Assembly (NCBI GenBank): GCA_027605045.1
Contig: JAQFWX010000168.1
Coordinates: 1 to 64,000, forward strand
Length of the DNA: 64,000 nucleotides
DNA from: Phallus indusiatus
Lineage: Eukaryota > Basidiomycota > Agaricomycetes > Phallales > Phallaceae
Reading direction: 5' to 3'
The first letter of the stretch is position 1; each line of letters begins with the position of its first letter. A program made the position numbers and the translations under genes. Shown here one piece after another: positions 34,766 through 45,994 of the stretch. The notes beneath the pieces were generated by a model. The model was not told the origin of the DNA and did not search any database. It saw nothing but the letters and a program-made list of their open reading frames with translations.

Positions 34766-35333
34766 TTCACCTCTTATCCCACCCTGGCAAACCCTGTATA
34801 TGTTCATAGTTTACCCCTATACCCAAACCTTGTCCAAACCCTATATCTACCAGTCATTTGCATGCATCATCAAACTTAGGAACAAACTCTCAATTTACAT
34901 AGTGTTTGATTGAGCCCTGCAAACTCATTGCAGATTTCATTTCTCCTTTGTCATCCCCTATTAGTTTGCAGGATCTGCAAACCTTCATTTGTATCAAGTT
35001 TTTCTATTGTGCAAATTTTGAACAATTCAACAGTTTGCAATAAAATTTGCACCCTATTCCCTCAAAGTTTAAATGGACCTGCAAATATTAAGCAGACATT
35101 TAATTTCCCCAGAATTTGCTTATACATGTAAACTTTGTACAAAGTCAGAATTTCCCTCAAAGTTTACCATTCAATTTGCATGAAATTTGTCCATTGTTAG
35201 CTTGGCTAAGGAAACTTGTAACAAATCTCATGTTTACACAAAGTTGGATGTGTCAAGAAAACTTTGTGCAAACTGGGCCTCAGCTTGGGATTTGCTTAAT
35301 GGTTTGCACATCAAGCAAATTTCCTCATGCCTC
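34766..35333. other. AT-rich unassigned DNA
   Basis: Irregular recurrence of TTTGCA/TGCAAA words and short open frames only. No gene or known repeat identified. Confidence 0.5.
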
Positions 35334-35575
35334 CAGTGCTACTTACCGGAGAGACTCTCCTTGATGGAACACTAAGCGGAGAGGCCAGTAAGCGAAGGAA
35401 ACACTAAAAATAGAGTGAATACACTAACCGGAGAGATGTTGAATCACCGGAGCGATCAAATTGATGAGCACTGGTACTGAATGAGCCAGGGGCGGAACTG
35501 AATTGATCAGTCCACTTAAGCGGAGACTCTCCGCTTGCAATCTTGGAGGGTCCAAGATTCGATTCATTAGAGTAG
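35334..35575 (+). repeat. Partial D array and twin-hairpin element E, copy 4
   Basis: Starts abruptly at GTGCTACTTACCGGAGAG (cf. 28135) and follows copy 3 closely. Hairpin 1 is at 35518-35536 and hairpin 2 at 35539-35559 (AATCTTGGA / TCCAAGATT), ending CATTAGAGTAG at 35575. Confidence 0.92.
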
Positions 35576-36075
35576 ACACTTATACTTGCACATGAGACAT
35601 AAATGGGGCTTGGGAAATATATAGAGACAATTGCATGCCTATACCTTTGTATATGACCTGAAATTTGTGTCCGAGACACAATTATACACTTTATATATTT
35701 CCAAAAACTCACCTTGTCTCTCAGATGCAAGTATTGTGCTGGTATCACCAAAGCATGCAATTGTGTCCAGGACACAATTACATTCCTGTACATTTGTGTA
35801 CTCTACTTCTAAAATTCAACTTGTGTCTCGTGTGCATGTGAGTGTCATGTGGTGTTGTTTGTTGTTGTGTGTGTGAGTATCATGCTGATATTGTGCGAGT
35901 GTACAATTGTGTCCAGGACACAATTGCATACTCTCACTATATTACGAGGATTTATCACACCCTACGCACTTCCAGTCTGTCTAATTCACATCCTGGCCCC
36001 ATATACGATTGAAACCCTACAAATTCCTACTGAAAGATTTTGCAGAGCCTATAACCATCCCGCATCAGTCTTTCG
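35576..36075 (+). repeat. Dispersed repeat F, copy 2, with palindromes
   Basis: The part from 35866 matches 6335-6537. Perfect palindromes lie at 35759-35779 and 35904-35926 (arms AATTGTGTCC / GGACACAATT around A), with a weaker relative near 35667-35690. GTGTCC/GGACAC words also recur singly. Confidence 0.83.
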
Positions 36076-38500
36076 TTATTAAATGGGGATTGAGAGGCTG
36101 AGACTCAAAATGAAGGAGCGAGCGAGGTTGGCTGGAGGAAGTAAATGAGGCATTGGATTGGCATTGGAATAAAACGACTTACAAAGAGTGTAGTATAGGA
36201 CGTTGTGTGCCAACGGAATACAGCGGTAGGCTAGGCAAATACAAAGGTATACGTGACAGTGGCAGTGGCGATTAGAGAAAGGTAGTAATGGGCTTAAAGT
36301 GTCCTGCGTGTGATCTAAAGTAACCGATGCTTAAGTGTAATAAATGATGAAAAAGAGTACGACATACTTTCATAGTTTATAGAGACATTACCTAGTCCTA
36401 TAGTCTCCTAATTTCCAGCTAAACGGAGACAAGCCATATTTGTGGTCCAAAATAATAAGAAGGGGCATATTTGGCCTGCGTTTAATGTTCGGCAGGTCTT
36501 TGAGATCCTCTATTTTGTCGTCTATACCTACGAAGCATAATGGGTAATGATGAGTTAGAAAAACAGTATTGAAAGGAGACAAAAAATGTACCTTATATAA
36601 CAAAGAAACTGTTAGGGCTACTCAGCTCACACTAGAGGGAGGGGATCCTAAGTAATATATTGGAGGATAACTATACTACTCACCTAGAGGGAGGGGATCC
36701 TAAGAGAACAAGCTTAGGGACCCTCACTCTAGGTACAGCTACTATATACATAAAACGACGACGCGGCGTGCGGCCCTGACACAGCTAAGTGCCAGGCGCT
36801 CAAGCCGAGCCTAAGCGACGTGATGTCACGGGCATCACGCCGTGTACGAGCGCGCAACGCGCGCGAGTAGAGAAGGTGAAATATGGACGGAGAGAATAAA
36901 CGGAAGGTAGAGGTAATGCACGGGAAATATAAATAAGGTAGAAATAGATATATACCGATGATAATAAATAAGGAAAAATGAGGGGACGCGGTAGCGTACC
37001 CTGACAGAAACCTACGCAGAAGAATTCATGTTCGTGCCTGGTGAACGATGGTGAGAATTGAACGAGTTGAACGTGTGCTGGGGTCATGTCGTTCCAAAAG
37101 GCAAAGAGTTCGGAAACGATCCGTTTGTGATGAGTCTATGATTTGGGCGAGTCCATTTATCTAAAACGTTGTAGTCAGTGTGGCATATTATAAGTTAAAA
37201 ATAAAACAGATACAAGCAAGGTATATAGATTGAGGACAAACGACCGAGGTCGTGTGCGAAGCACAGACCGCGGGCGTACAAAAAAAACGTGGCCAGGAAG
37301 GCCACGGCTAATGTAGTTTTCAACAGAAACGGAGGCCCCATAAAACAAAACCTTGAGCGGGTTGAAGTGAAAATGGCTTTGGAATGAATAGCTGATATTC
37401 CGGATACAAATAGTAGGTGGAGGACGCGATAGGAACCGGTGCTGATTGTAAGAACGCTATAAGAGTCAACCTATAGATAAAGGAAAGAAAAAGAGGATGA
37501 CAGCGTACCTTTGAACACAGAAATATGATTGTGTCTGCAGATTGAACAATATCAAGTGTTATGAGAGCCACGGATGAATGAAGATGAATGTAAACTGCGA
37601 TACGTTTAGATGAAACAGGACTCGAAGTAATGGAAAACTTACATGGGAATAAAGGAGAAGCGGTGGGGTGATCAGTCTTAGGCGAGTTCAGAATGGAGGT
37701 AATGGATGGGGGGCCGAGGAAGAAGGTGGCGCTGGTGGGCACAGATAGACTGACAAACGACTAGAAAGGAAGAGAATAAGAGAAGTGAGAATGAGAAAAG
37801 AAAAAGACTTACGATAGACGATGGAGAAACAAGAAAGATCCTACGCTAATTGGTGCAGAATTGAGGACCTAAATAGTAGCAAAGAGACGTTAAGGGACAA
37901 GAAAGAGATGTCAAAAGTAGGTACGAACCGTGAAAAAGGAATACGAATGACACTGCTGCTGTTGATGGGGGTAGGGAAACTAAAGGGATGTAGACTGAAG
38001 CATAATATAATTTAAGTATGGTAATCGGAGTAAAGACGGCAACGCACCTCATAATATAAGGAAAGGATGAATGGCAGATGGGAGCTAGTCGGACGCCTGA
38101 GCGATCTGGCGTACAAAGAGTGAATCACGGAATGGCAAATGAGAGGATAATAAATACAAAAACAGGGTTTAATTAGATGAATAAGAACAGGAAATAAGCA
38201 ATAAACGACATACTATTATTGTAAAATGCTGCAATGTGGGACCTCTAATACGGTGGAATCGGAGGCCAGCGAGCGTTTGAGTTTGCGCGAGGGAGATGGG
38301 ACGTTGATGATTGGAACGGACGATGGCACATGTTCGGTTGAATAAAAAGAAGTTTGAGTCAGCGTAGCAAAAGTATAGATAAAAAAAAAACATACAAGGT
38401 TAGGACTGAAGATGAAAGAGGGAAGTCATACGCGAAACGTAGACAGTACGGAGAAAAGTTTGGGCGGGAACATCCGAAAGGTGGCGCCCAAGAGAGTTTG
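36076..38500 (-). other. Splice-signal-rich region without a sustained reading frame
   Basis: On the minus strand, many GTAAG/GTATG donors and pyrimidine-rich AG acceptors are spaced like short exons of 26-120 nt (for example around 38460-38230, 37980-37820 and 37760-37500). One piece reads well (STEHVPSSVPIINVPSPSRK near 38345). No set of exons keeps one frame through. It may be a decayed gene or a spliced non-coding transcript, and it is interrupted by the LTR at 36610-37006. Confidence 0.35.
36610..37006 (-). mobile_element. Solo LTR with 5-bp target duplication, second subtype
   Basis: A 397-bp element. Read on the minus strand it begins TGTCAGGGTACG and ends AGCCCTAACA, with GAAAC (plus strand) at both 36605-36609 and 37007-37011. 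Termini match the LTR at 1861-2256 but the interior differs, including two copies of CTAGAGGGAGGGGATCCTAAG-like sequence at its 3' end. No internal retrotransposon sequence adjoins, so it is a solo LTR of a related family. Confidence 0.92.
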
Positions 38501-39369
38501 CCAGCTACATCAGGTCACATAACGTGACCTATTATTCTGGCCGCGAATCCCCGAACGGAGACGCCCAAGACTTAAGATATTCTAAGAATAAAGTTGTGAC
38601 GTAACGTCACGTGACAATATAATTATATTAAATCTATAGATAAGATAAATAGATCAAGCTTCGCATTCCTGAATTATTTTTAGAGTAACTCTATATAGAG
38701 AAGCTTCTGGTGAAAGTAATTATCAGAGGCAATTGTATGATTTTTTTAGTTTGCTTGTAGAGACCTCAATTGTACTCCAAATTGAAAACGGCAAAAAACG
38801 TACTAAATATTTTTTGAATCTCCACATTTTTCGTTTTGCTTATGTAATCAGTGAAAGACGTCACTGCATAATTAAGCCAGTATCAGGCTAGCCGGATGCA
38901 CAAAAAAACAAGAATATCTCATTATTTTACTAAGTAATGTGATCAAGTTGTACTAATTAAAATTGCTCGGAATATTATTTTACACCCTCCCAGATGATAA
39001 AATCAAGTGTCTCGAAAATTTGTAAAGTCAATACAGCTATTCATTACTATAGATACAAAACGTTGAATTTCTCGAGATTCTACTAAGTAACTGACTGAAA
39101 CTAAAATAATTAAAAGTATTCGGAAACACCTCCAGGACCCTCCAAACACATAAAAATGACATGTCAAAAAAAAGCATCAATGAAGTACTTCATTGACGGT
39201 CCAATTAATATAGGGGGTGTCCCTTGGGCTGGAGTTTCGAGTGTCCACTGATGCCACGACCCATCCCAATTGTGTACTGTGCGATGAGCATGTCACTCTA
39301 CAAATTGGGTCCGAGTCTGGAAATGAAGTGGTATACTATGCATCCAAACATTTGACAATTTAATATAGG
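38501..39369. other. AT-rich unassigned DNA
   Basis: No gene. A 15-nt palindrome GTGACGT-A-ACGTCAC lies at 38596-38610. A short A-block-like stretch (CGTACTAAATATTTTTTGAA) lies near 38799. Confidence 0.55.
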
Positions 39370-39625
39370 CTTCTCTTTATTATTCAACAACCTGAGAAAC
39401 AAACTTAGTAGTATGAATTAAAATAAAATATGTGATTTATCAAGGTCATGAAAATAGGTTCAGACTCATTGCCATTAATCCAGCTAAGAACACAACCCTT
39501 CATGATCTCAGAGTTCATGACAAATGGGTCATTATGTTTTCCTATGTTGGGAGTTAACAAGAACAAGTTGTCAATGGGAGAAGAAGAGATTTTAGATAGA
39601 GAATTCAATGATAGTATGATAGCTA
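39370..39625 (-). pseudogene. Decayed fragment of the 490-aa gene family
   Basis: Minus-strand similarity to the end of exon 1 and the first intron of the gene at 31262-33031: SSPID...LTP, VMNSEIMKGCVLSWINGNES, then the intron up to TTTGTTTCTCAG. Compared with the intact gene it has small deletions and lost codons, and the next exon is absent. Confidence 0.78.
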
Positions 39626-41611
39626 TTGATGTAGGTTGTACTGGCTAATAAAGGTGTAAATTCAGTTTTTTCATCAAATAATTAAACAGGTTGCATTCTG
39701 AATATGTTTTGTATAACCAATGACATTCATGATAAGAAACCATGGAAGATAAGAAAATAATCATACAGGGAACTTCTTACCTCCATATGCCATGGGTCAA
39801 GCTTTTGAGCTTATAATAAATCAGATTATGCTTCAAATACCTCACCTCATAGAAGGTGTGTCAGATGAACTGAAACAGGAAGGTTGTGTTATCATTTAAT
39901 ATAAAAAGGATGAGGGTTTGTGACATGTGTCTGAGTCTCTGCCCATTAACAGGCCAATTGACACTTTGTCTGTGTTGAAGTAGTTTAGTCATTAGCATCC
40001 CAACATTATATAATTCTGTAGTTATAAGCTTCAGTTATAGAGACAAGTTTATAGTTTACTTCCTATCAAGGGTAAACTACCAGTGATGAGACTATTTGTT
40101 TGTGCCTCTAACTCAATTAATACTCCTACAAACACAAGCAACTGCTTAATCCCAATCACAACACAAATTATAAAAAATCCAATAACACTTTTAATCATGT
40201 ACCTCAAGCCTGTCATCACAATTTATACCAAACTCCACCACGATTGGCCTAAAGTTTACTTGAGAGCAGAAGTTGAGAAGGACTGCGTAGTGCACTTCCC
40301 TGAAGACCCATGGATTGTCAATTTGATAACCAGAAGGCTAGTAATAAGTGTTCTGCCCCATGTTAGGTTGGTGTGAAATGAGTGCCGTCGCTGAATAGCA
40401 GTTTATCTCAGACATCTTCATCTTGTATTTTTTTTTGACTGCCAAGTCGCACATGGTGCAAATATGAGCATTACATGCTGTTGATTGTGCTGAGAGAGCT
40501 TGTGGCTATCTGAATGACATAGTGGTAGGCGGAAAACAAGCTATCCCGTGATTGTACACGCTTAATTGACATGCTATAATTCACTAACTTGGTGTTAGAA
40601 GATGTGTTTCGGCTGTGGAGAATAAACGTACCACGAAAGTCATCTAACTGTATACACAAAAAAATGTTCCGCTATCTGCGTCTTTTTAACACAAGCAGTT
40701 CCATGGTTACGCAAGCTTGATGCTGAGCACTTTGAATCCAGCGTGCGTCTGGAAACTAGATAACGAGAACATGAGGACTGGTACACCATCTGAATCACTG
40801 GCATACTTGCTTGATGTCGGTGTCAGAAATGGCAATGCATTGCGACGAGACCATCAACGATCCAGAAATGATCCTTGCATAGGCGTGAAGGTGTCCCTGT
40901 TTGAAAGTCGCAACATTGAATTCGGGGAAAGTTTGTAATCTTGATACATAGGTTGGACATCGTTACGAAAGGGTTTTCGCTTCCAAATCCAACAAACCAA
41001 CGTTACCTTTACTGCTGTTCAGCACTGAGCGCTCAGTGCTCAGGCCTATTCGGGATTCGATTCTCGAGTCGAGGCAACTTCAATTGGGATGGGAGAAAAT
41101 TGACGATGATAATGCACCGGACGCAAACAAGGACCAGTTGGTCAATGATAGTCTTAGCGCCAATATTCATGTCAAGCGCGCTGCGCCAGCTCATTCTTTT
41201 ACAGTGCGCGCGTGCGTACGCAGCCATTAATCAGTGGTTCCATACTCTACGATACAGCTTGATAAGACCAAAAAATGATAATTTAACTAGTTCTTTTAAA
41301 AATATAAACATCTGCGATACCTAACGGGTCTGATTAGGGGTAGGGCAGTCATGAACACGCGGTAGCCGAACGATAATCCAGGATTTTTGCGCCGGTCCGC
41401 GTAAGGGTTTACGCGTGTACTTTCGATGATGAGCAGATGAGAAATGTCATATAGTCGTGAGATGAGAAAAAACAATACGACAGCTCGTAGTAGCGAATCA
41501 AAAAAAAAGTATAATAAACACGAGTTTGGTTGTGGATGATCAATGACTGATAACTCGAATAGACGGCCGATTTGAGGTCTCCGTACTGTTGCTATTGCTG
41601 TCATCGATTCA
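39626..41611. other. Unassigned DNA between subtelomere and gene-rich part
   Basis: Short open frames only (for example 40083-40376 and 40717-40938), none with introns or motifs that persuade. A perfect 20-bp palindrome lies at 41021-41040. This is the 3' flank of the F-box-like gene. Confidence 0.5.
41021..41040. repeat. 20-bp perfect palindrome
   Basis: AGCACTGAGC followed by its exact reverse complement GCTCAGTGCT, with no loop. Function unknown. Confidence 0.9.
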
Positions 41612-43641
41612 TCATCGCTGCTGCTTATCCTCCACAAATCGGAACCAGCCGTTTCCTCCAGGTGCATCCTTCGCAGTGGAAGTGTTCCACCAATCGCCAA
41701 CAAAGCTGTAGCCGCAATATAAAAATCCATGGAATACCCACACGCCTAAATCGTGCATGTCGGCACTTGCCTAAACAATGAAATTAGTAACATGTAAGAT
41801 GCGTGAAGAGATAGCTTTGAAAAAATCTACAGGTTTTCGGATAAGTGCGACTTTTCCATCGGAGTTCCTAATTCGTCCATGAATTCGGAAATCAACAAAA
41901 CTGTTATCGTCGTGAGCCGCGATTGTCTAATAAACAATGGTCATTATATGTTACGACAGCCTGTGAAATCATTTACTTCTCCACAAAAAATGGTATCAAT
42001 TACGGCTGTTGGTTCACGTTAGATTCAATGGGGCATCCGGAAGCGAGACTAACATACAACGAGCACCGAGATCAGATGACCTAGGTTCGTAAAGGGAAGT
42101 CCTCCCAGTAATAGGATCCGAGACGCTCAGCGAATCCTACAATGCACAACAGAGCACGTTTTATTAAAAGGTTAAGTTCGAAGAGGTGAAACGGCTGACA
42201 ACTCTTTCCAAAAACTGCACCCCTTCATTGAACCAAGCTCTCGTAATATCTTCTTCATCTTCTCCAGTCTCTACAAATTGAACTAAGGCATTCAAGGGTG
42301 AAGGAACATACGCGCGGATCCGAAACCTCATCGGTTTATAAATGGTTATCTCAGAAGATGGGACCTATAAGTAAAATGAAAAGGGTAGTCTGATCTGTAA
42401 AAGTTGAAGGCAAAAGCAAAGTCACAAACGTACAAACCATCCCCCCGACCATACAGTCTCAAAACTTGCATGACTATTATCTGGATTAGACAGCGCGTTG
42501 AACGAAAGATTCGTTATGATTGAACGTGATAACCGCCAATCTAGCTCAGAGGAATCTCCATGAAATCTAGTGAGCCGAGAGAAATCTATGTCAATGTCAC
42601 TGCTCGTAAGTGAAACACGCGACGATGTTTCCGAAAGGGAATTTAATTGCCTAAAGTGTTGAATGATAAAAATGAAATGAGAGTTGGAAAAGGGAAGGAG
42701 ATTGAAATATTAGTCGAATGAACTGATTTGGGATTTTGAAAGGGTCTTACCGATGTTTAATTATGTCATACCGTTGGACAATGCACAGCCTTGTGTATGC
42801 CAAACTCGAAAGGACTAGGGAACCCGAGAGGTCGAAATATGTGAACTCTACACTAGATCTATGTCTATGTGCCTGGCACGAGGAATAGGGAAGCTGACCC
42901 GGTGTATAAAGGAAGAGCGGCTCGTTCCTTACGTGTGATTGGACAGCAAAAGGTTCTAATATGTCCAAAACGATGTTGGTAGTCTCGAGTGACTCGCATA
43001 TCTCTTCGTAAGTTCAAGTTCAGAAATTCAGCGACAAACATGGCAAACAAGATTTAGACAGCACCTTCTTGGTTGATCCACATAACTATCGTGACCAGCG
43101 ATCTAATTATCCTTTCTGTTTCTTGTCTCCGAACTGCGGAGTGAGAAGGCGGAGAAGACGAAGAAAGCAATGCAATACACAAATCTGCCACACCCAAGTT
43201 CCCGAACAGCCGTCGAAGCTGGAGGATATTTTTGCCATCACTTTCCGTTAACATGAACAATAACAGAATAAGATCCGAAATCATAGCTTCTGGCGAAGGA
43301 AGCCCGCTATCATTCGGTTTGCATAGAAAAGCTTTGAGTCTTTTCAACATAACAAGTCGGCGCTGCAGCTCGTAGGCTAGCACGGTAGACCGAATCGCGG
43401 CTGTACCCAAGCGTCGTCGTATAGGCTCCACGTCAAAAAAAAGGCGAAATATTTTCCCATAAATGTACGGATTTGTCGAAAGGGATAAACGGGCATGGGT
43501 ATCTCGGCAAAGAATTAGCAGTGAAGATAAGGTCCGAAGACGGGATGCGCATGTCGAGGTTGGAGAAGATTGATATACGGACTGCAACGCGATTCTGCTC
43601 AGCACGTCGGGCGGCATTGACAGAAGCGACGTTTGAGTCAT
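41612..43641 (-). CDS. F-box-like protein
   Basis: Eight exons join to 1,575 nt (524 aa): 43641-43065, 43003-42751, 42650-42434, 42364-42200, 42136-42058, 42005-41977, 41926-41831, 41770-41612. The N-terminus (LLSMPPDVLSRIAL) resembles the start of a degenerate F-box. The middle is helical and unassigned. The last three exons encode beta-rich sequence (FVDFRIHGRIRNSDGKVAL; GVWVFHGFLYCGYSFVGDWW; GNGWFRF) resembling the C-terminal module of many basidiomycete F-box proteins, which recruit substrates to SCF ubiquitin ligases. Start at 43641 is the first ATG. The exon 4 donor (GTCAGC) is weak; if unused, the protein stops at 42164 with 415 aa, but the following exons stay open and look coding, so the long form is preferred. 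Confidence 0.72.
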
Positions 43642-45264
43642 AGTGGAGACAAAGAGAGGCGAGAATGAAGACGAGAAAAACAAAAACAAAATAGGATTAA
43701 GGTCATGGCAAACGGCGTACCGTGGAGCTTTTTATATACATCTGAAATTAAACAAGCCAGGTCAATCCAACGACACACATGCCAGACTAAACATGAGGTG
43801 TCTGTCGTCAGACTATGCAACTCCTGGGCCCAAATCATGCTCTCTAAGCTATAATACTAAACGTGATTTTCGGTGTTAAAAGCTGAATAAGGGCACTAAA
43901 CGAGCGCTCCGCGCTTTAAAGTCGCAGTTCTTGACTCGAGGTGAATTACGGATATAGGCCTAGCATAAAAAAACGGGCTTACCAGTTATGATATAATTGG
44001 AGATATGACGTTTGCGAAAATAGTCGCCAGCTTCGTCTGGTCGTTCACGAAACGAAAGGAGCGGTCTTAAAATTTACCCCAAATTTGCAACAGCTGAAGC
44101 ATCCATGGGGTCGAATCCCGTAAATATCCTAAGAGGACACGAAGCGTCATTATATCGTAGCGGATCAAAATGCACAAATCCGGCTTTTTAAGCGGGAGCT
44201 TCGACAGTATTAAGCAAAGAAAGCCGACCGAAGATAATACCTCTGGTTCTAGGGTCAGGCATCGACGCGTGGCGAGGGCTGATCAAACGTTGATGGTGTG
44301 TGCCAGAAAAATAAAGGAGTTCTTTGAATAAGGGGTAGGTAGTAAATCTGTTCCAAAAAGGGAATAATAATAGACGACAAAAACATAATAACGCTATGTT
44401 TCACCGGGGAGAGAGGAGGGGACAGAAAATTTTGTCTCTCAGATATCAGTCAACCCCGAACATGCATTGATATGTATCTCCTCCTCGTCCATTTGGCTGA
44501 TACGAGATGAATTAACGACTTCCCATGATTATTTCCCGTTTGAATAAAATAGGGTGTCCGTCGGGAGGTGACATTTCGAAGTCGGCGGAATTACATGTCC
44601 ATCTGAAGAAAGCGGTTCGTTCACGCACGAGAGAAGGACAAGAGCAGTCCGTTTTGCCACGAACGAATGGCGTCTCCTGAGACAAATGATCGTCAGTCAC
44701 ATAAATTGTAAAATCGCCTACGCTTCCAACATCTCATTACCGATGAATGTAAGAAAAATGCACGAGACTTAACTTCAAGCAGTTTCCCAACACGTATAAG
44801 ATTGAAATTCTTCATAAGTTAGTCGTTATTAGGCTTCGAATCGTAGTACACGATAGTGATCACATGGCGAACTATAACGGAGAACTGGAGCCTTAGAAAA
44901 CTCTCTTCTCGCTGTAATGTGTCTTCTCAATGACAGCAGGAAAGACGGAAGGACACGTTGATTCAAAAAACCAGACGAAACCAGACAAGCAGGCAGTGAT
45001 CGTAATCAAGGGAGAATATTCTCTCGGCAAAAACTTGCGAAATTTCTGTGACCGGCAAGATCCTTCGTGACGCTGTATGAACAAGTCAACTAGTCACGTG
45101 GGACAGACGCGCATGCTCTCACTGCTCAGAAAGTTTACACCGCTAGTATCTCCGTGAACCTCACTCCCTCTTCAACTTTTTGGTTTACTTACGACTTATT
45201 ACGACTGTCACGAAAAACTCTAATACTTCGTTGAACATCAAAATTTCTCTAACTCGGTCTGCAA
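43642..45264. other. Intergenic DNA
   Basis: No gene supported. A GGGGTCGAATCCC stretch at 44107 resembles a tRNA T-arm, but no acceptor stem or D-arm can be matched to it. Confidence 0.5.
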
Positions 45265-45994
45265 ATGCCTGCTCGAGCACGTACCAACAAGCCCAACGCA
45301 AAGACGACTTTTCTTCCCAAAACTTTTTCTTTCTCCGTGCTTTTCAGAAAACGAACAAAGAATCATCGAAATCAAGCCATACAATCTGATCTCGCTGCTC
45401 GTACACTTTATGTTGTAGACGGAGAGGATATTATCATGTGAGTATCTTTTCCACATTGAACTCGTCCCGTACACTCAGGACTTACGCTCTTGCAGCACTT
45501 CGTAATACTGATTATCCCGTGTTTGTAACTATGATGTCTGACTTCATATACAGCTTAGATAGAAAACCTTTCTGTTGCCAAGATGAGCTTACCTGCATGC
45601 GGCGTTCAGAGTTATGCCGTGTAGCCCGAGAACTCAACCGAAAACTGCCTCAATCGTTGACCATAGGGCCGTTGACATACATGTCCGAAGACGTCATTCG
45701 ATATAAAATCGAAGAAATGATGGGTTTCAGACAGTAAGCCACATTTTTTTAAGCATCTTATTTATTTACAAAAGAAAACATAGCTTCCGGCGTCCTCTAA
45801 GAAAGGATACTGCCCCAGGACGAAATCAATCTCCTAATTCGGTGGTTGAGTTGGAGTTCCTACTGTCGCGATCGCGAAGAAGTAGCCGCTCATCAGCATC
45901 TTCCTTAAGTTCTAGGAGTTCAAAATCTTCCTCGCCATATGGTTTAGATGTAGTTGAAGAATCTGATGAAGAAAGCGGACTGTACTTTTGTTGA
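45265..45994 (+). CDS. Unknown 212-aa protein with RS-rich tail
   Basis: Three exons, 45265-45437, 45479-45733 and 45784-45994, join in frame to 212 aa. A basic N-terminus (ARTNKPNAKTTFLPK) and a central helical part (YPVFVTMMSDFIYSLDRKPF; RVARELNRKLPQSLTIG) precede a Ser/Arg-rich tail (SRSRRSSRSSASSLSSRSSK) and an acidic end. The first intron, 41 nt, is short but has GTGAGT and CTCAG ends. RS tails occur in splicing and nuclear proteins, but the core is not recognised. The AG at 45478 is chosen over a later one because only it keeps the frame. Confidence 0.68.

Noticed and set aside
33616..34809. 397-codon open frame
   Set aside because: It lies inside the 8-bp-period array; the other two forward frames are equally open and the product is a monotonous repeat with no proper start context.
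42014..42020. Frameshift in the F-box-like gene
   Set aside because: A GTATGTTAG...CCAACAG intron (42057-42006) removes the break and keeps the frame, so no mutation is needed.
44100..44125. Possible tRNA T-arm (GGGGTCGAATCCC)
   Set aside because: No matching D-arm, anticodon arm or acceptor stem upstream.
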